Of a stretch of DNA of 64,000 nucleotides, positions 38,677 to 50,400 are shown one piece after another; the first letter of the stretch is position 1, and every line of letters begins with the position of its first letter. The stretch spans positions 21,572,116 through 21,636,115 of the forward strand of contig NC_080073.1 of NCBI RefSeq assembly GCF_949987535.1, read 5' to 3'. The notes under the pieces are model-generated. The model saw only the letters and a list, made by a program, of their open reading frames with translations. It was not told where the DNA came from and ran no database searches. This DNA comes from Balaenoptera acutorostrata (lineage: Eukaryota > Chordata > Mammalia > Artiodactyla > Balaenopteridae). The position numbers and the translations under genes were made by a program.

Positions 38677-41057
38677 AAAATAAAACAAATTTAAAAGTAA
38701 AGCTGAACAAAACTGATCCAGGCCCACTTTACAGGCCAGCTTCCTCTTGGGCCCTTACACACTGAGGTTTTTCTGTAATATAATTCTAGAAAAGTATAGT
38801 ATAGTATCACCCATTCCACCTGAGATTTATTTGCTCAGCATGCCACCTATTGAGTTGGCATAAGTTGGGTCAGGCCCCACAAGAACGTTCAGTCATTTTT
38901 TTTCTATTGTATAAAATATAAAAATAAATTTCCTGAAACGTAGGTACTTTTAAAAATATCATCTTTGGAAGACCACTTTGCTCACCAGACAAATCTTCCA
39001 CTTTCTTTTTTGGGAGGTGTTGGCATGGTATTTGTTTACTTTTTTATTTATCTACTTATTCTTTCATTCAATTTACTTATTATAGCCAGTGACACCTGTA
39101 CTCTTGCTGGGCAGCAATCAAGTTCAGTACCTCACTCTCCAAGAATTCTTCCTCCCAAGTCTCTCGGGATTGAGAGAATCCATTTCAGAAAGTCGTCCAT
39201 CAATGAACAGTTTGTGGATACCAGACAGTGCAGGTAAGAAGTCACATTATCAGTGAGGTGAATGCCTTGCCACTATGAGATCTTTTCTCCAAAATAGTCA
39301 ACCCATTTTTGCGTTATCCTTTTTATTCTTTCAGAAAGTGTTATCTTGTAAAACCAAAGTATTACAGACTAACCCAGTTATTTATTGTTGGTAACAAGTG
39401 GAAGTGTTTTTAAAGAGATCTTTTGAAAAGTATTTGGTGTTTCCTTGATTTTAAAGTCTATTTGATTTATATTAAATTATAGGAACATTGATTATAATCT
39501 GAATTTGTGTATAGTGTCCAAAGTTCTGTTTCATCACCCACGGTTTCAGGAAACTGTCATTAAATACCACTCTACCAAACCAAGTGACAGAACTGACTTC
39601 TGAACTTTCAAAGGAAAATGGGACTTCAGTATATTTTTAGTCTGTAAAGTAGATAATACAACTTCTCAAATGTCTCAAGTAAATATTATCAGGGCAATAA
39701 CAACAGGGCAATAACTTTTTAAAAGATGACAGACCAATGGTTCCCAGAATTTGGCTGCAAGGATCAATACTAGTTTTGGTTTTTTTTTTTCTACATAGGG
39801 GCTCAAGATAGGATTACCAACTTTTTACTTTGCCTAATCAGAATGTTCAAACAAACAGCACTATGATTTCATGAAAAAAAAAAATGACATTTACATATCC
39901 AAAGTACAGTCATCGTTGTAATAATAATAATAACAATAATATGACGTTAACATTTATTGAGCACTTACTATGTGCCAGACACTGTTTGAAGTGTTTTAAT
40001 ATGTATTAATAAATTTAATCCTCACAACAATCCTGACTGTATTACTACCATCCTTACCATTTATAGATAAGTACACCAAGGACCAGAAAGCATGAATCAC
40101 TTGTTGGGTTTGTCAACTAGTAAATGTCAGAATTGGGATTTGAACCTAGGTAGCCTGACTCCAAAGCCTGTGATGTGATTTTAGCCAATATTATATTGCA
40201 TCTCAGGGAAGATGGAAATTAGTCTCAAAATAAAGGAAGATTATTTAGATTAAATAATTTTTCACTTATGAAAAGAAAACCTACATTTTGTTACATTTCT
40301 AATTTGCCAAAGACCAGTGAAAACTTTTATCTCATATTAGCCCCAGTTTGTAGATTAGCATCTAAGAACTGTTGCCTTAAACAATAGAGATCCAGGTGTC
40401 TAGAACTGTGCTGTCCAATTTAATTAAACGTAAATAAAATTTAAAATTCAGTTCCTCAGTCCTACCAGCCACATTTCAAGTCCTAATAGGCACATGTGGC
40501 TGATGGCTGATATTGGGTAGCACAGATATAGCACATTTCCATAATTGAAGAAAGTCCTATCAGATAACACTGGACAAGTGTGTTTATTATATTAGGGAAA
40601 ACAAAGCTATTTCAGCAAGAGGAATTATAACTGGGAAAATCATTATCTTAAAAATTATTATGCCTCCATCCCCAATAGCTTAAGATGGGTTTGCTCTTTG
40701 ATCCAGCAATTTCGCTTCTAGGAATTTTTCCTCTTGAATTAACTACAGGATGCTTATCACAGCATTGTTTATACTAGTAACAAATGAAAACAGCCCAAAT
40801 GCTCAGCTAGTGGATTGTTTAATTATGGTCAGTCTTTACAGTAGAATACTATAAACTCATTAAAATAACAGTGTAGGTGAATATTAAGTGACATAAAATG
40901 TTAAATCAAGTTTTTTTAAGTGGGTTTTGAAAGAGAATATACAGTAAGATCTCATTTTTTGTTGTTAAAAGTATAAAATGCTTTTTTTATTGAAGTATAG
41001 TTATATTACAATGTCGTGTTAGTTTCAGGTGTACAGGAAAGTGATTCAGTTATACAT

Positions 41058-41090
<33 letters not shown>

Positions 41091-44000
41091 CTTTTTCAGA
41101 TTCTTTTCCCTTATAGGTTATTACAAAATATGGGGTATAGTTTCCTGTGCTATACAGTAGGTCCTTGTTGGTTATTTATTTTATATATAATAGTGTGTGT
41201 ATGTTAATCCCAATAAAAGTATAAATGCTTATAAGTATATATGCTTAGTAAAAATATCTGAAAATGTTTAGTGTTGACTGACTTACCTGACGTATCAGAT
41301 TATGGACATTTAATTGTTTATCTGTATTTTTAAACTTTTTTGCAATGAACTTGACATGCTTTTGTAACAAGTGGAGTGTAATCAAAGTCAGTTTTAATTA
41401 AAAAATTAACTTCAAATTGTGTTCTCACTGTGCTGGAAAGTGGACAAAGTGATTTAAGGATGCTGTGAATGACAGTCCACTACCCAAATTCATGCTGCAG
41501 CCTATTTTTGTATGGCCCATGAGCTAAGCATGGTTTTAGATTTTTGAATATTGGAGGGGAAATCAAAAGCAGTAATATTTTGTGACATAAAAATTGTATG
41601 AAATTTTAATTTCCGTGTCCACGGTCAAATTTGATTGGCACTCAGTCACGTCCATTCATATACATATTGTCTACACTGGTCTCTTACTTCAAGGGCAGAG
41701 TTGAGTCATTGCGACAGAGATCATCTGGCCCACAAAGCCAAAAATATTTACTGTGAGGCTCTTTACAGAGAAAGGATTTGCTGCCTCTCTCGTTGCTTCC
41801 AATCTATTTTATTCAGTACACCCTTTTTTAAAAGTCTTTTAGTTTTTTCCTCCATATTTATGACTCAGAGTCACATCACTTGTGCTTCCCCTAAGACTCA
41901 TCTAAGATGCACCAGGATACTAAGCCACAAAGACAGTTTTCCCAATGATCTCTTTATGTTCCCATTCCTTCAGTTTCCAGTAAGTTTCCTTCCTTTTTTT
42001 TTTTAAATTGAAGTATAGTTGATTTGCAATGTTGTGTTAGTTTCACGTGTACAGCAAAGTGATTCAGTTGTACCTAGATGTAATTTTTTCAGATTCTGTT
42101 CCCTTATAAGTTATTACAAAATATTGAGTATAGTTCCCTGTGCTATACAGTAGGTTCTTGTTGGTTATCTATTTTATTTTTAATTTTTATTTTATTTTAT
42201 TATTTTTTTGAATTTTATTTTATTTATCTTTTTATACAGCAGGCTCTTTTTATTTTATTTTATATTGGAGTAATTTGATATACAATGTTGTATTAGTTTC
42301 AGGTGTACAGCAAAGTGATTCAGTTATACATATACATATATCTCTTCTCTTTCAGATGCTTTTCCCCTATAGGTTATTACAGAATATTGGGTAGAGTTCC
42401 CTGTGCTCAACAGTAGGTCCTTGTTGATGATCTATTTTATATATAGTCGTGTGTATTGTTAATCCCAAGCTCCAAATTTATCCCTCCCCCCTCCAGTAAG
42501 TTTCTAATCAGCTTATAACAAGTTTGCCAGAAATGTTAGGTGGCTCCTCATTTCCTGAATTCTTTTTTTTTAATTTTTTAAATTTTTTTTACTATCACAG
42601 AGAAATGCTGTCGACACACAGCAGTCCTTACAAAACTCTGGAGAGGCGGCCCCAGGGAGGGCGAAGCGTGCCCACCACACCTGTTCTCACCCGGAACGCC
42701 TACAGCAGCAGCCACTTGCAGTAAGAGGGCTTCATTCCAGTTGCTTTCTCTCTGTTGACTTTTGCTTTAAGGTTTTGTTTTACTTCACTGTGGTTTGTTT
42801 GTTTTTTAATTTGGCTGCGTTGGGTCTTCATTGCTGTGCGCGGTCTTTCTCTAGTTACGGCGAGTAGGGGCTACCCTTTGTTGCGGTGCGCAGGCTTCTC
42901 ATTGCAGTGGCTTCTCTTGTTGCGGAGCATGGGCTCTAGGCGCGTGGGCTTCAGTAGTTGTGGCGCGTGGGCTCAGTAGTTGTGGAGCACGGGCTTAGTT
43001 GCTCCGCGGCATGTGGGATCTTCCCGGACCAGGGCTCGAACCCGTGTGCCCTGCATTGGCAGGCGGATTCTTAACCACTGCGCCACCAGGGAAGTCCCTT
43101 CACTGTGTTTTTAATCACTTTCTGCAGTGGGACTTTATTTTATGGCTCTACACTTTCTATGCACTTAACAGTTCAAATATGTGAGCCAAGAAAATGTGCT
43201 TGAAAATGTACGTGGTTTGGGTAGATACTGGATTTTTTGTGCCTTAATTTTTCCAACTGGATATTACCATTTGTTATTCAATGGTGAGGATGAAGATAAT
43301 GACAGTAGCAACATTTTGAAGTGTTTACTGAAGGCCGTGCTATTTTATATGCACTATATTATTTAGTCCCCACAACAAGTCTGACTGGAGATACTAGATA
43401 CTGTTTTTTTCCTCATTTTACAGAGGAGGGAGGGAGATTAGTTAAATATCTTGTCCACGTTCATACGGCTGGGAAATGATGGAGCCGTAACTCAACCCGG
43501 ATGTCTCCAATGTCAAAGCCAGACTCTGTTCCCCAACAAATGCTGCGTTCACCCTAGTCTGTGTATCCTGCTATCCTGTTGGAAGAAAGAACCCTCCAAA
43601 GACATGTGGGATTTTTCTTAGGCTTTGATGTAGGTTATACAGCATCAGTTTATCTTCCCTATTGTCAAGGAAGGATGTGGAATGCCCAGTTGACAGAATC
43701 GATTTCTTTTCTCATTTTGACCATGTGAACCCAGTGGCTTCTGTTGTGTGTTCAGCTTTGGAAACCTTAAAAATCCTAGTGCAGTTCAGGAGCTATTAAA
43801 TCGTTCGACGTGGTGTCCTTTTCCCTTCCCTCGGTCCTCCTTTCCTCGTTTGTCTTTTACAAGTTTGCTTCCTCCTCTTTCAGACCCGAATCTTCATCTC
43901 AGCACTGCCGCCAGCGGAGTGGAAGCCTTGAGTCCCAGTCTCATCTGCTCTCTGAGATGGACCACGATAAGCCATTTCCCTCCCTCTCCAAATCCCAAAG

Positions 44001-45084
44001 AAGCAGCAGCACAGAAATCCTGGATGACGGGTCTTCCTATACCAGCCAGTCAAGCACAGAGTATTACTGCGTGACACCCGTGGCCGGCCCCTGTTACACC
44101 ACCCAAACTCTGGACACTCGCTCCAGGGGTCGGAGAAGGTCCAAGAAACAGAACGTTTCGACTTCAAATTCAGGAAGCATGCCCAACCTAGCACAAAAGG
44201 ATAGTGTGAGGAATGGCGTCTACTCAAAGAGTCAGGAGCAGCCTTCTTCCAATTACTACACTGCCGGGTACACGCCACATGCAGAGTGTGATCTCTATTA
44301 CAGCGGTGGCTACGTGTACGAGAACGACACTGAAGGACAGTACAGCGTCAATCCTTCCTACCGGTCCTCCGCCCACTATGGATATGACCACCCAAGGGAC
44401 TACAGCAGGTCGTGTCATGAAGACGAGGTCGAGCGGGTGCCCCATAACCCGTATGCAACTCTCCGGCTGTCGAGGAAGGCTGCTGCCAAGTCAGAGCACA
44501 TCACCAAGAACATCCACAAGGCCTTAGTGGCCGAGCACCTGCGTGGCTGGTACCAGCGGGCCTCTGGGCAAAAGGAGCAGGGCCACAGCACACAGACTAG
44601 CTTTGATTCGGACAGGGGATCGCAGAGAAGCCTGGGCTTTGCCGGGCTGCAGGTACCCTGTTCTCCAAGCAGCCGAGCGTCTTCCTACTCTTCAGGTAAG
44701 AATACTGCGGAGGCACTTGTTATCCAGATTTCATTTACCTCATGTTCCCCACCTACCCCAAACCACTCCCCTCAAGGGTCATGAGACCAGGACCCAAAGT
44801 CAGGAGAGTGGTAGCCGTTGGGTAGAGCCACAGATTCAAGTCCAGCAAACATTTATTGAGCACCTACTCTCTGTGCTGCCCTGGGTTAGGGGCTTTCATA
44901 TATTTTTATCTTTTCTAGGCCTTCCATTGACAGTCACATCTCTTTAAAGTGTTCAGGGCTTTGGGATGAACAGATACACACTACTATATATAAAATAGAT
45001 AACCAACAAGGACTTACTGTATAGCACAGGGAACTCTACTCAATATTCTGTAATAACCTATAAGGGAAAAGAATCTGAAAATGA

Positions 45085-45126
<42 letters not shown>

Positions 45127-47380
45127 CACACACACACACATAGACATACCTATATATATATGTGTGTGTGTGTATACGTAAACTGAATCACTGCTGTACA
45201 CCTGAAACTAACAGAACATTGTAAATCAACTATACTTCAATAAAAATAAATAAGTAAATAAATAAATGTTCAGGGCATTGAGGTTTGATATATTAAGAGA
45301 ATAGCATAAATCCTTCAGGTAAGCAGAAAACCATTAAGGTTATACATCTTTCCCTGTTCACAACTAGGAATTGGATTATCTAAAGGCAGTTCGTTCCAAA
45401 TGCTCAAGTCTCTGTGTAAGGCTTCTAATGAGTCTGATAGGAGGTGGCATTTACTAACCACTGTTCCTGGCAGTGTTCTAAGTACTTTGCAGGTCTTAAT
45501 TCAGTAATCATGTGTATTCCACTTTATGGTTGATTTAAGGGACTTTCAAAGATAATGTGGATTAGAGGTGTTCCCTTCACGTGTTGACTTTGGTCCCTAA
45601 CTCCACTACTGTTCCTGGAGGATTTACTCCGTACCTCCAAGCTGTGCTAGGCATACTTTAAGGAGAGGAAATGGGGGCCTAAATGGGTTTCATTTATTCA
45701 GCAAACAAGCAGGCATAGATACTGAGGAGCCAGTTTCAAGCCAGTTCCTGGCCTGGATGAATTCACAGTCTAGTTAGCCGCCAGAGGAATATATGAAAAT
45801 TAAGCAATATTAAAGCTCTAAGAAATGGATGAATTCTCAAACCACATGAAAAACCGAGGTCATGAGTCTTGCCCCCTCTTTCAAGCATGACACCTTAGTG
45901 AGACATAGCTCAGGGATTCCTGAATCATTGTGTGATCTTCAGTGAAAAGTATTCCTTTAAAAGTTTCCTAATGTTGTTGGCAAGAGGCATCTCCATGGAG
46001 ATTTCTGTTTGGGTTCTAGTGTTCTCGTATTTGTCCAGGACTTTGGACTTCTGCTTGGACTTTCCCATTTATTACCACATCTAACATAGGAAAAGCCTCC
46101 TGTAGTTATTTCTTATTTGTGGCTCTGATTAGAGAATGCCTTTCTTCCCCTTCAAGTTCTGGGTGTTGCATGAGAAACTTTCAGAAACCAAAGAAAGAGG
46201 GCTGGGATGCATGTGGATGGTCATGAGGGTACAGCGCTGGGGTAATGCCTCTTTAAACAGCGAGGCCAGGGAGAAGCAGGTGTAACTCAGAAACTTCAGC
46301 ATTCCTAGCTGTTGGCTCAGGACTGGGGCAAAGGTGAGAATGGAGATAACACTTCCTGGACCCAGTGTGAGGGTGTGAACCCTGCTGATACCAGCAGGAT
46401 TTGGCCCCATAGGCCAAAAGGCATCACGTTTTAAGGAATTAGACGGATGGAATCAGTGCTCCCAGAATTCCCTTTTGGAATTTTCCTCATTCCTGTCTAC
46501 ATTTTACAGCTACAGAAATGTTTTATAACATGCACGCATCATTCTCATAGAGAGATAAGTTTCCGATTATTTGCCGAATTAGTCAGGGGTTTTGTAGTCT
46601 CTTCCAGCCACCTAAACGCTCTCTGGGTGACTCAGTTTTAGTAGAAAGGACAATCACCATTTATTGGCAACTTACCCTGTGCCGCCCGACCTGCTCAACA
46701 CTTTACGTGTACTCTCCCACTTAATGTATGCAGCAGTTCTATGTAATGAGTGATGTTGTTATGTGTATTATTATTATTCTACTCTTGCAGCTGAGGCAGT
46801 TCTGACTTAGAGCGTTTAAATGACCCTGCCCAAGCTCCAAAGCTAGTAAGTGGCAGAGTAGGAATTCGGTCACAGCTCAGACATCCTAACCACCACGCCC
46901 CTGAGTTACGAAACCTTCCTGGAAGCTTAAAGTGGGCATGTTATATCTTTGAGTCAAAACCTTGTGGCATGCAGGATCACAGATGAGTTTTGAAATGTGT
47001 TTGTCCCATACTGTCACATGTGCTTTGTGGGTGTGAGAGAGAAGAGGAAGAAGTTGGCCTCCAGGAGCAGGAAATGGAGGAGAGCTGGAAGGTTCCAGGA
47101 ACAGTGCGGGGTTTTGGAGTCTTGGATGACTGGCATGGCATTGTGCCGCCTAAGCATGGAGCAGGACTGGTTTTAGAAGACAGGACAGCAAACACCCAGC
47201 AATGAGGCATTCACTGGGTTTTGCTCCCAATTATGCCCTTGTCTTTTTTTTTTTTTAACCATTTAAAAAAAAATTTTTTTTAATTGAACTATAGTTGATT
47301 TACAATGTTGTGTTAGTTTCAGGTATAAAGCAAAGTGATTCACTTATACATGCATATATATATTTATGTTTACATATATA

Positions 47381-47415
<35 letters not shown>

Positions 47416-50400
47416 TCAGATGCTTTTCCCATATATGTTATTACAAAATATTGAGTAGAGTTCCCTGTGCTGAACAGTGGGTCCTTGTTGTTTATCTATT
47501 TTATACACAGTAGTGTGTATCTGTTACTCCGAAATCCCTAATTTATCCTCCCCACACCTTTCCCCTTGGTAACCAGGTTTGTTTTCGAAGTCTGTGAGTC
47601 TGTTTCTGTTTTGGAAATAAGTTCATTTGTATCACTTTTTAGATTCCGCATAGAACTGATATCATATGATATTTGTCTTTCTCTGTCTGACTGACTTCAC
47701 TTAGTAGGATAATCTCTAGGTCCATCCATGTTGCTGCAAATGGCATTATTTCATTCCTTTTTGTGTATGCCCTTGTCTTGTTACAGATTAGTCCCTCAGA
47801 AGAACTAAATCTCTTCTTCCTGAAATCTTTCCTATACTAGTTTCCCTCCCCTACCCCACCCCCAAAACTTTTTTTTAAAAGGCAAAAATGTGCCTTGATG
47901 CTGCTAGTGGCCCAATATTGCCTTTGGCTGGGGAACGGGCAAGTCTCAACAAGTCAACGTATGGAATGCTTTTCCTCTAAAGGTCTCCAAAAACTCAAAC
48001 TTGTCATCTTAGCTTTACAATTGAACCTATGAAGCTATCCAGCCACCATAGCCTGACTGAGACACTGGGAAGATTCTTTCAATATATGAGAATTCTTTTT
48101 CTGGCTTGTCTTTTGGGTTAGTTTTTTATAGCATGTCTTTCAATTAACTTTATTCACATTTATAATAATAATGTTATCATTTATTGCTAGGCACAGTGCT
48201 AAATATTTGCACAAATTAGGTTATTTAATCCTGGTATCATCCCTATACAGAATATATTTATATTATTATCCCCACTTTACAAACAAAGAAACTAAGGCTT
48301 AAAGAGCATAAGCTATTTTGCCCAATGTCACATGGTCAGTAAGTGACCAAATTGGAATAGGAACTCTGCTGGTTCCAAACATTGGCTTGTAAGCTCTACT
48401 CTGCACACAGCTGATTAGTGTACTTCTAAATGGCCTAAACAATTCTCACTTTGAATAGTCCCACTAATTTTGTCTTTTTTCATTTTTATTTCTAGTGTCT
48501 TCTACAAATGCTTCCGGGAACTGGAGGACCCAGATAACTATAGGGCTATCTGAATACGAGACCCCGGCACATTCTTCCTACACCAGCTGCTATGGCAACA
48601 TCTATAATCCTTTGCCCTCTCCAGGCAGGTGAGAAAGGCATGCTTAAATATTTCAGTACCCTGTTCCTGGTGTAAAGAATTCAGGAATCCAGTTTTATTT
48701 TATGAACGCTAAGTAATCTAGCTCAAGGGTTGGCAAATTATAGTCTAAAACCGGCTGCCACCTATGTTTATAAATAAATTTTTATTGGAAAACAGCCATG
48801 CTCATTCATTTACATGTTACCTACGGCTGTTTTTGTACTATGAGGGCGGAGCGGAGTAGTTGCAACAGAGATCTTATGGCCGACGAAGCCAAAAATATCT
48901 GGCCCTTTAAGAAAAAGCTCGCTGGTGCTCAATCTAGCTCATTCAAATCTGACCCTCTTCTTAGAGTCCTGTACATTAAATTTTGTGTCTGAACGTTCTT
49001 TTTAATTGCTATACTTGAAACTGTACTATTGATATACCCAGTTAAGAATTTTCTGGAACCTTGCAGGAAAAATATCTCTATGGCAGAAAAGGCTGTTCAT
49101 ACCAAGATTCCTCATAGACAGTTGGTGGGCTTGATTTCAAGCATTTGCTGCCTTTTTGTGTCTGACCCTCTGTTCATTAAGTAGCAACAGACGCAGCCAG
49201 CTGTCCTGTGTGTCTGTCATAGTAGTTCTTTGTAAACATTTAGAGGAAATAGACAAGGTCAATTTGTTAAAATGTGATTATTAAAAAGATGGCAAACTCT
49301 GGATTACGTTTTTCAATTCTTCGCATACGTGGGAGGAGTTAAATTTGAAGCGGTCATTTTTCTCGATCACTTTCTCACAGAATATAATCTGTACCCCTGG
49401 TGCCAAGAAGTAAAGCATTTTCTGTTTCTTTTTGTTTTTGTTTAAGAAAATTTAATTTTGCTTTCGTTAAGTCAGATTGCATCAGGCATAGGAGGCTTAC
49501 ATAGACAATAACTTTTAAAGGTGAATACTGGTGAATTTGAGGTTAGTTTCTTACTAAAGCACTCAATGTTATAAGCAAATTGGAGATAATTCAACCCCAA
49601 AAGCTTGTTTTTCTTTTCCATATTTAGCAAAAGTTTTTCTTGGCTTGAAATATTAGGCCAATTGTCTCAACTCAACAAAGGGTGTGCTCAAAATAGAATT
49701 TTAATGAAAATGTACTTCAGAGGACGTCAGAGAGCTTGGACTTCTGTACATAATGCTTGCAAATGAGTTAAGAGCAGGAAGACTTTGGCCCAAAACTTGA
49801 GCTGAACTTTTTCAATTCAGTTCTAATCATTTTGTATAATACATTTGCAAATAATTTTCCTGTTTGTATACTTTCACTTTCGTTTTTGTTGACTGAGTTA
49901 GAAATGATATAAAACAAACCATTCAGGGCATAAGACAGTTCTAATATCCTTAACACCACTTTCATAGAACTCAGTAAGTATTAAATATTTTTAGAGACAA
50001 TCTGTTTTTACAAAGTCTGTCCATCTATTACAGCCAGGCCAACATGGCTTGATAGCAGAGTCTGAAGGGGCATGATATACAGGAAATTAGAAACTATTTA
50101 AAGACCCGTATTGTATATGTGTACATGTGCACATAATATGAGCTCATTGTAGAAAATTAGGAAAATAATAAAGGAATAAGTAAGTAGGAAATAATTTACT
50201 CATAATTCCATCATCTAGAGATAGTAGCTAGAAACATTTTTGGCACATTTCCCCCATTTTTCTGTATCCATTTTTAACATGGTCATAATGATATCATACA
50301 TACAATTTTACACCCTTCATTGTACGTGAAATTGTGCACCCTTCATTGTACATCCCAGGTTTTTAATTAATAGCCTAACATAAATGTGTTCCCATTTTTT

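Larger units (their letters stand above)
37388..39085 (+). other. FRMD4B intron between exons k and l
   Basis: 1.7 kb with one CHR-type SINE (38343-38690). An old L1-like segment lies near 37660-37830 (transposed text such as ctggtgacatcttatatatt). Otherwise unassigned. Confidence 0.7.
39234..42600 (+). other. FRMD4B intron between exons l and m
   Basis: 3.4 kb packed with old elements: MIR at about 39935-40170, a DNA-transposon fossil at about 40397-40565, old L1 at about 40665-40930, a younger L1 end at 40984-41214, a second DNA-transposon fossil at about 41515-41790, and an L1 composite at 41989-42491. Confidence 0.75.
44696..48495 (+). other. FRMD4B intron between exons n and o
   Basis: 3.8 kb. 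It contains an L1 3' end in + orientation (44960-45266), MIR pieces (about 44838, 45430, 46640, 48160) and an L1 in - orientation (47246-47765). 45550-46640 and 46910-47230 are unassigned. Confidence 0.75.

Noticed and set aside
41635..42006. 123-codon + strand open frame
   Set aside because: It covers an old hAT-like transposon fossil and the start of an L1 tail. No conserved domain, no splice context.
43748..44947. Open frames of 73-134 codons in other frames over the large tail exon
   Set aside because: Shadow frames of the GC-rich coding exon 43884-44695. The true frame is fixed by phase with exons m and o.
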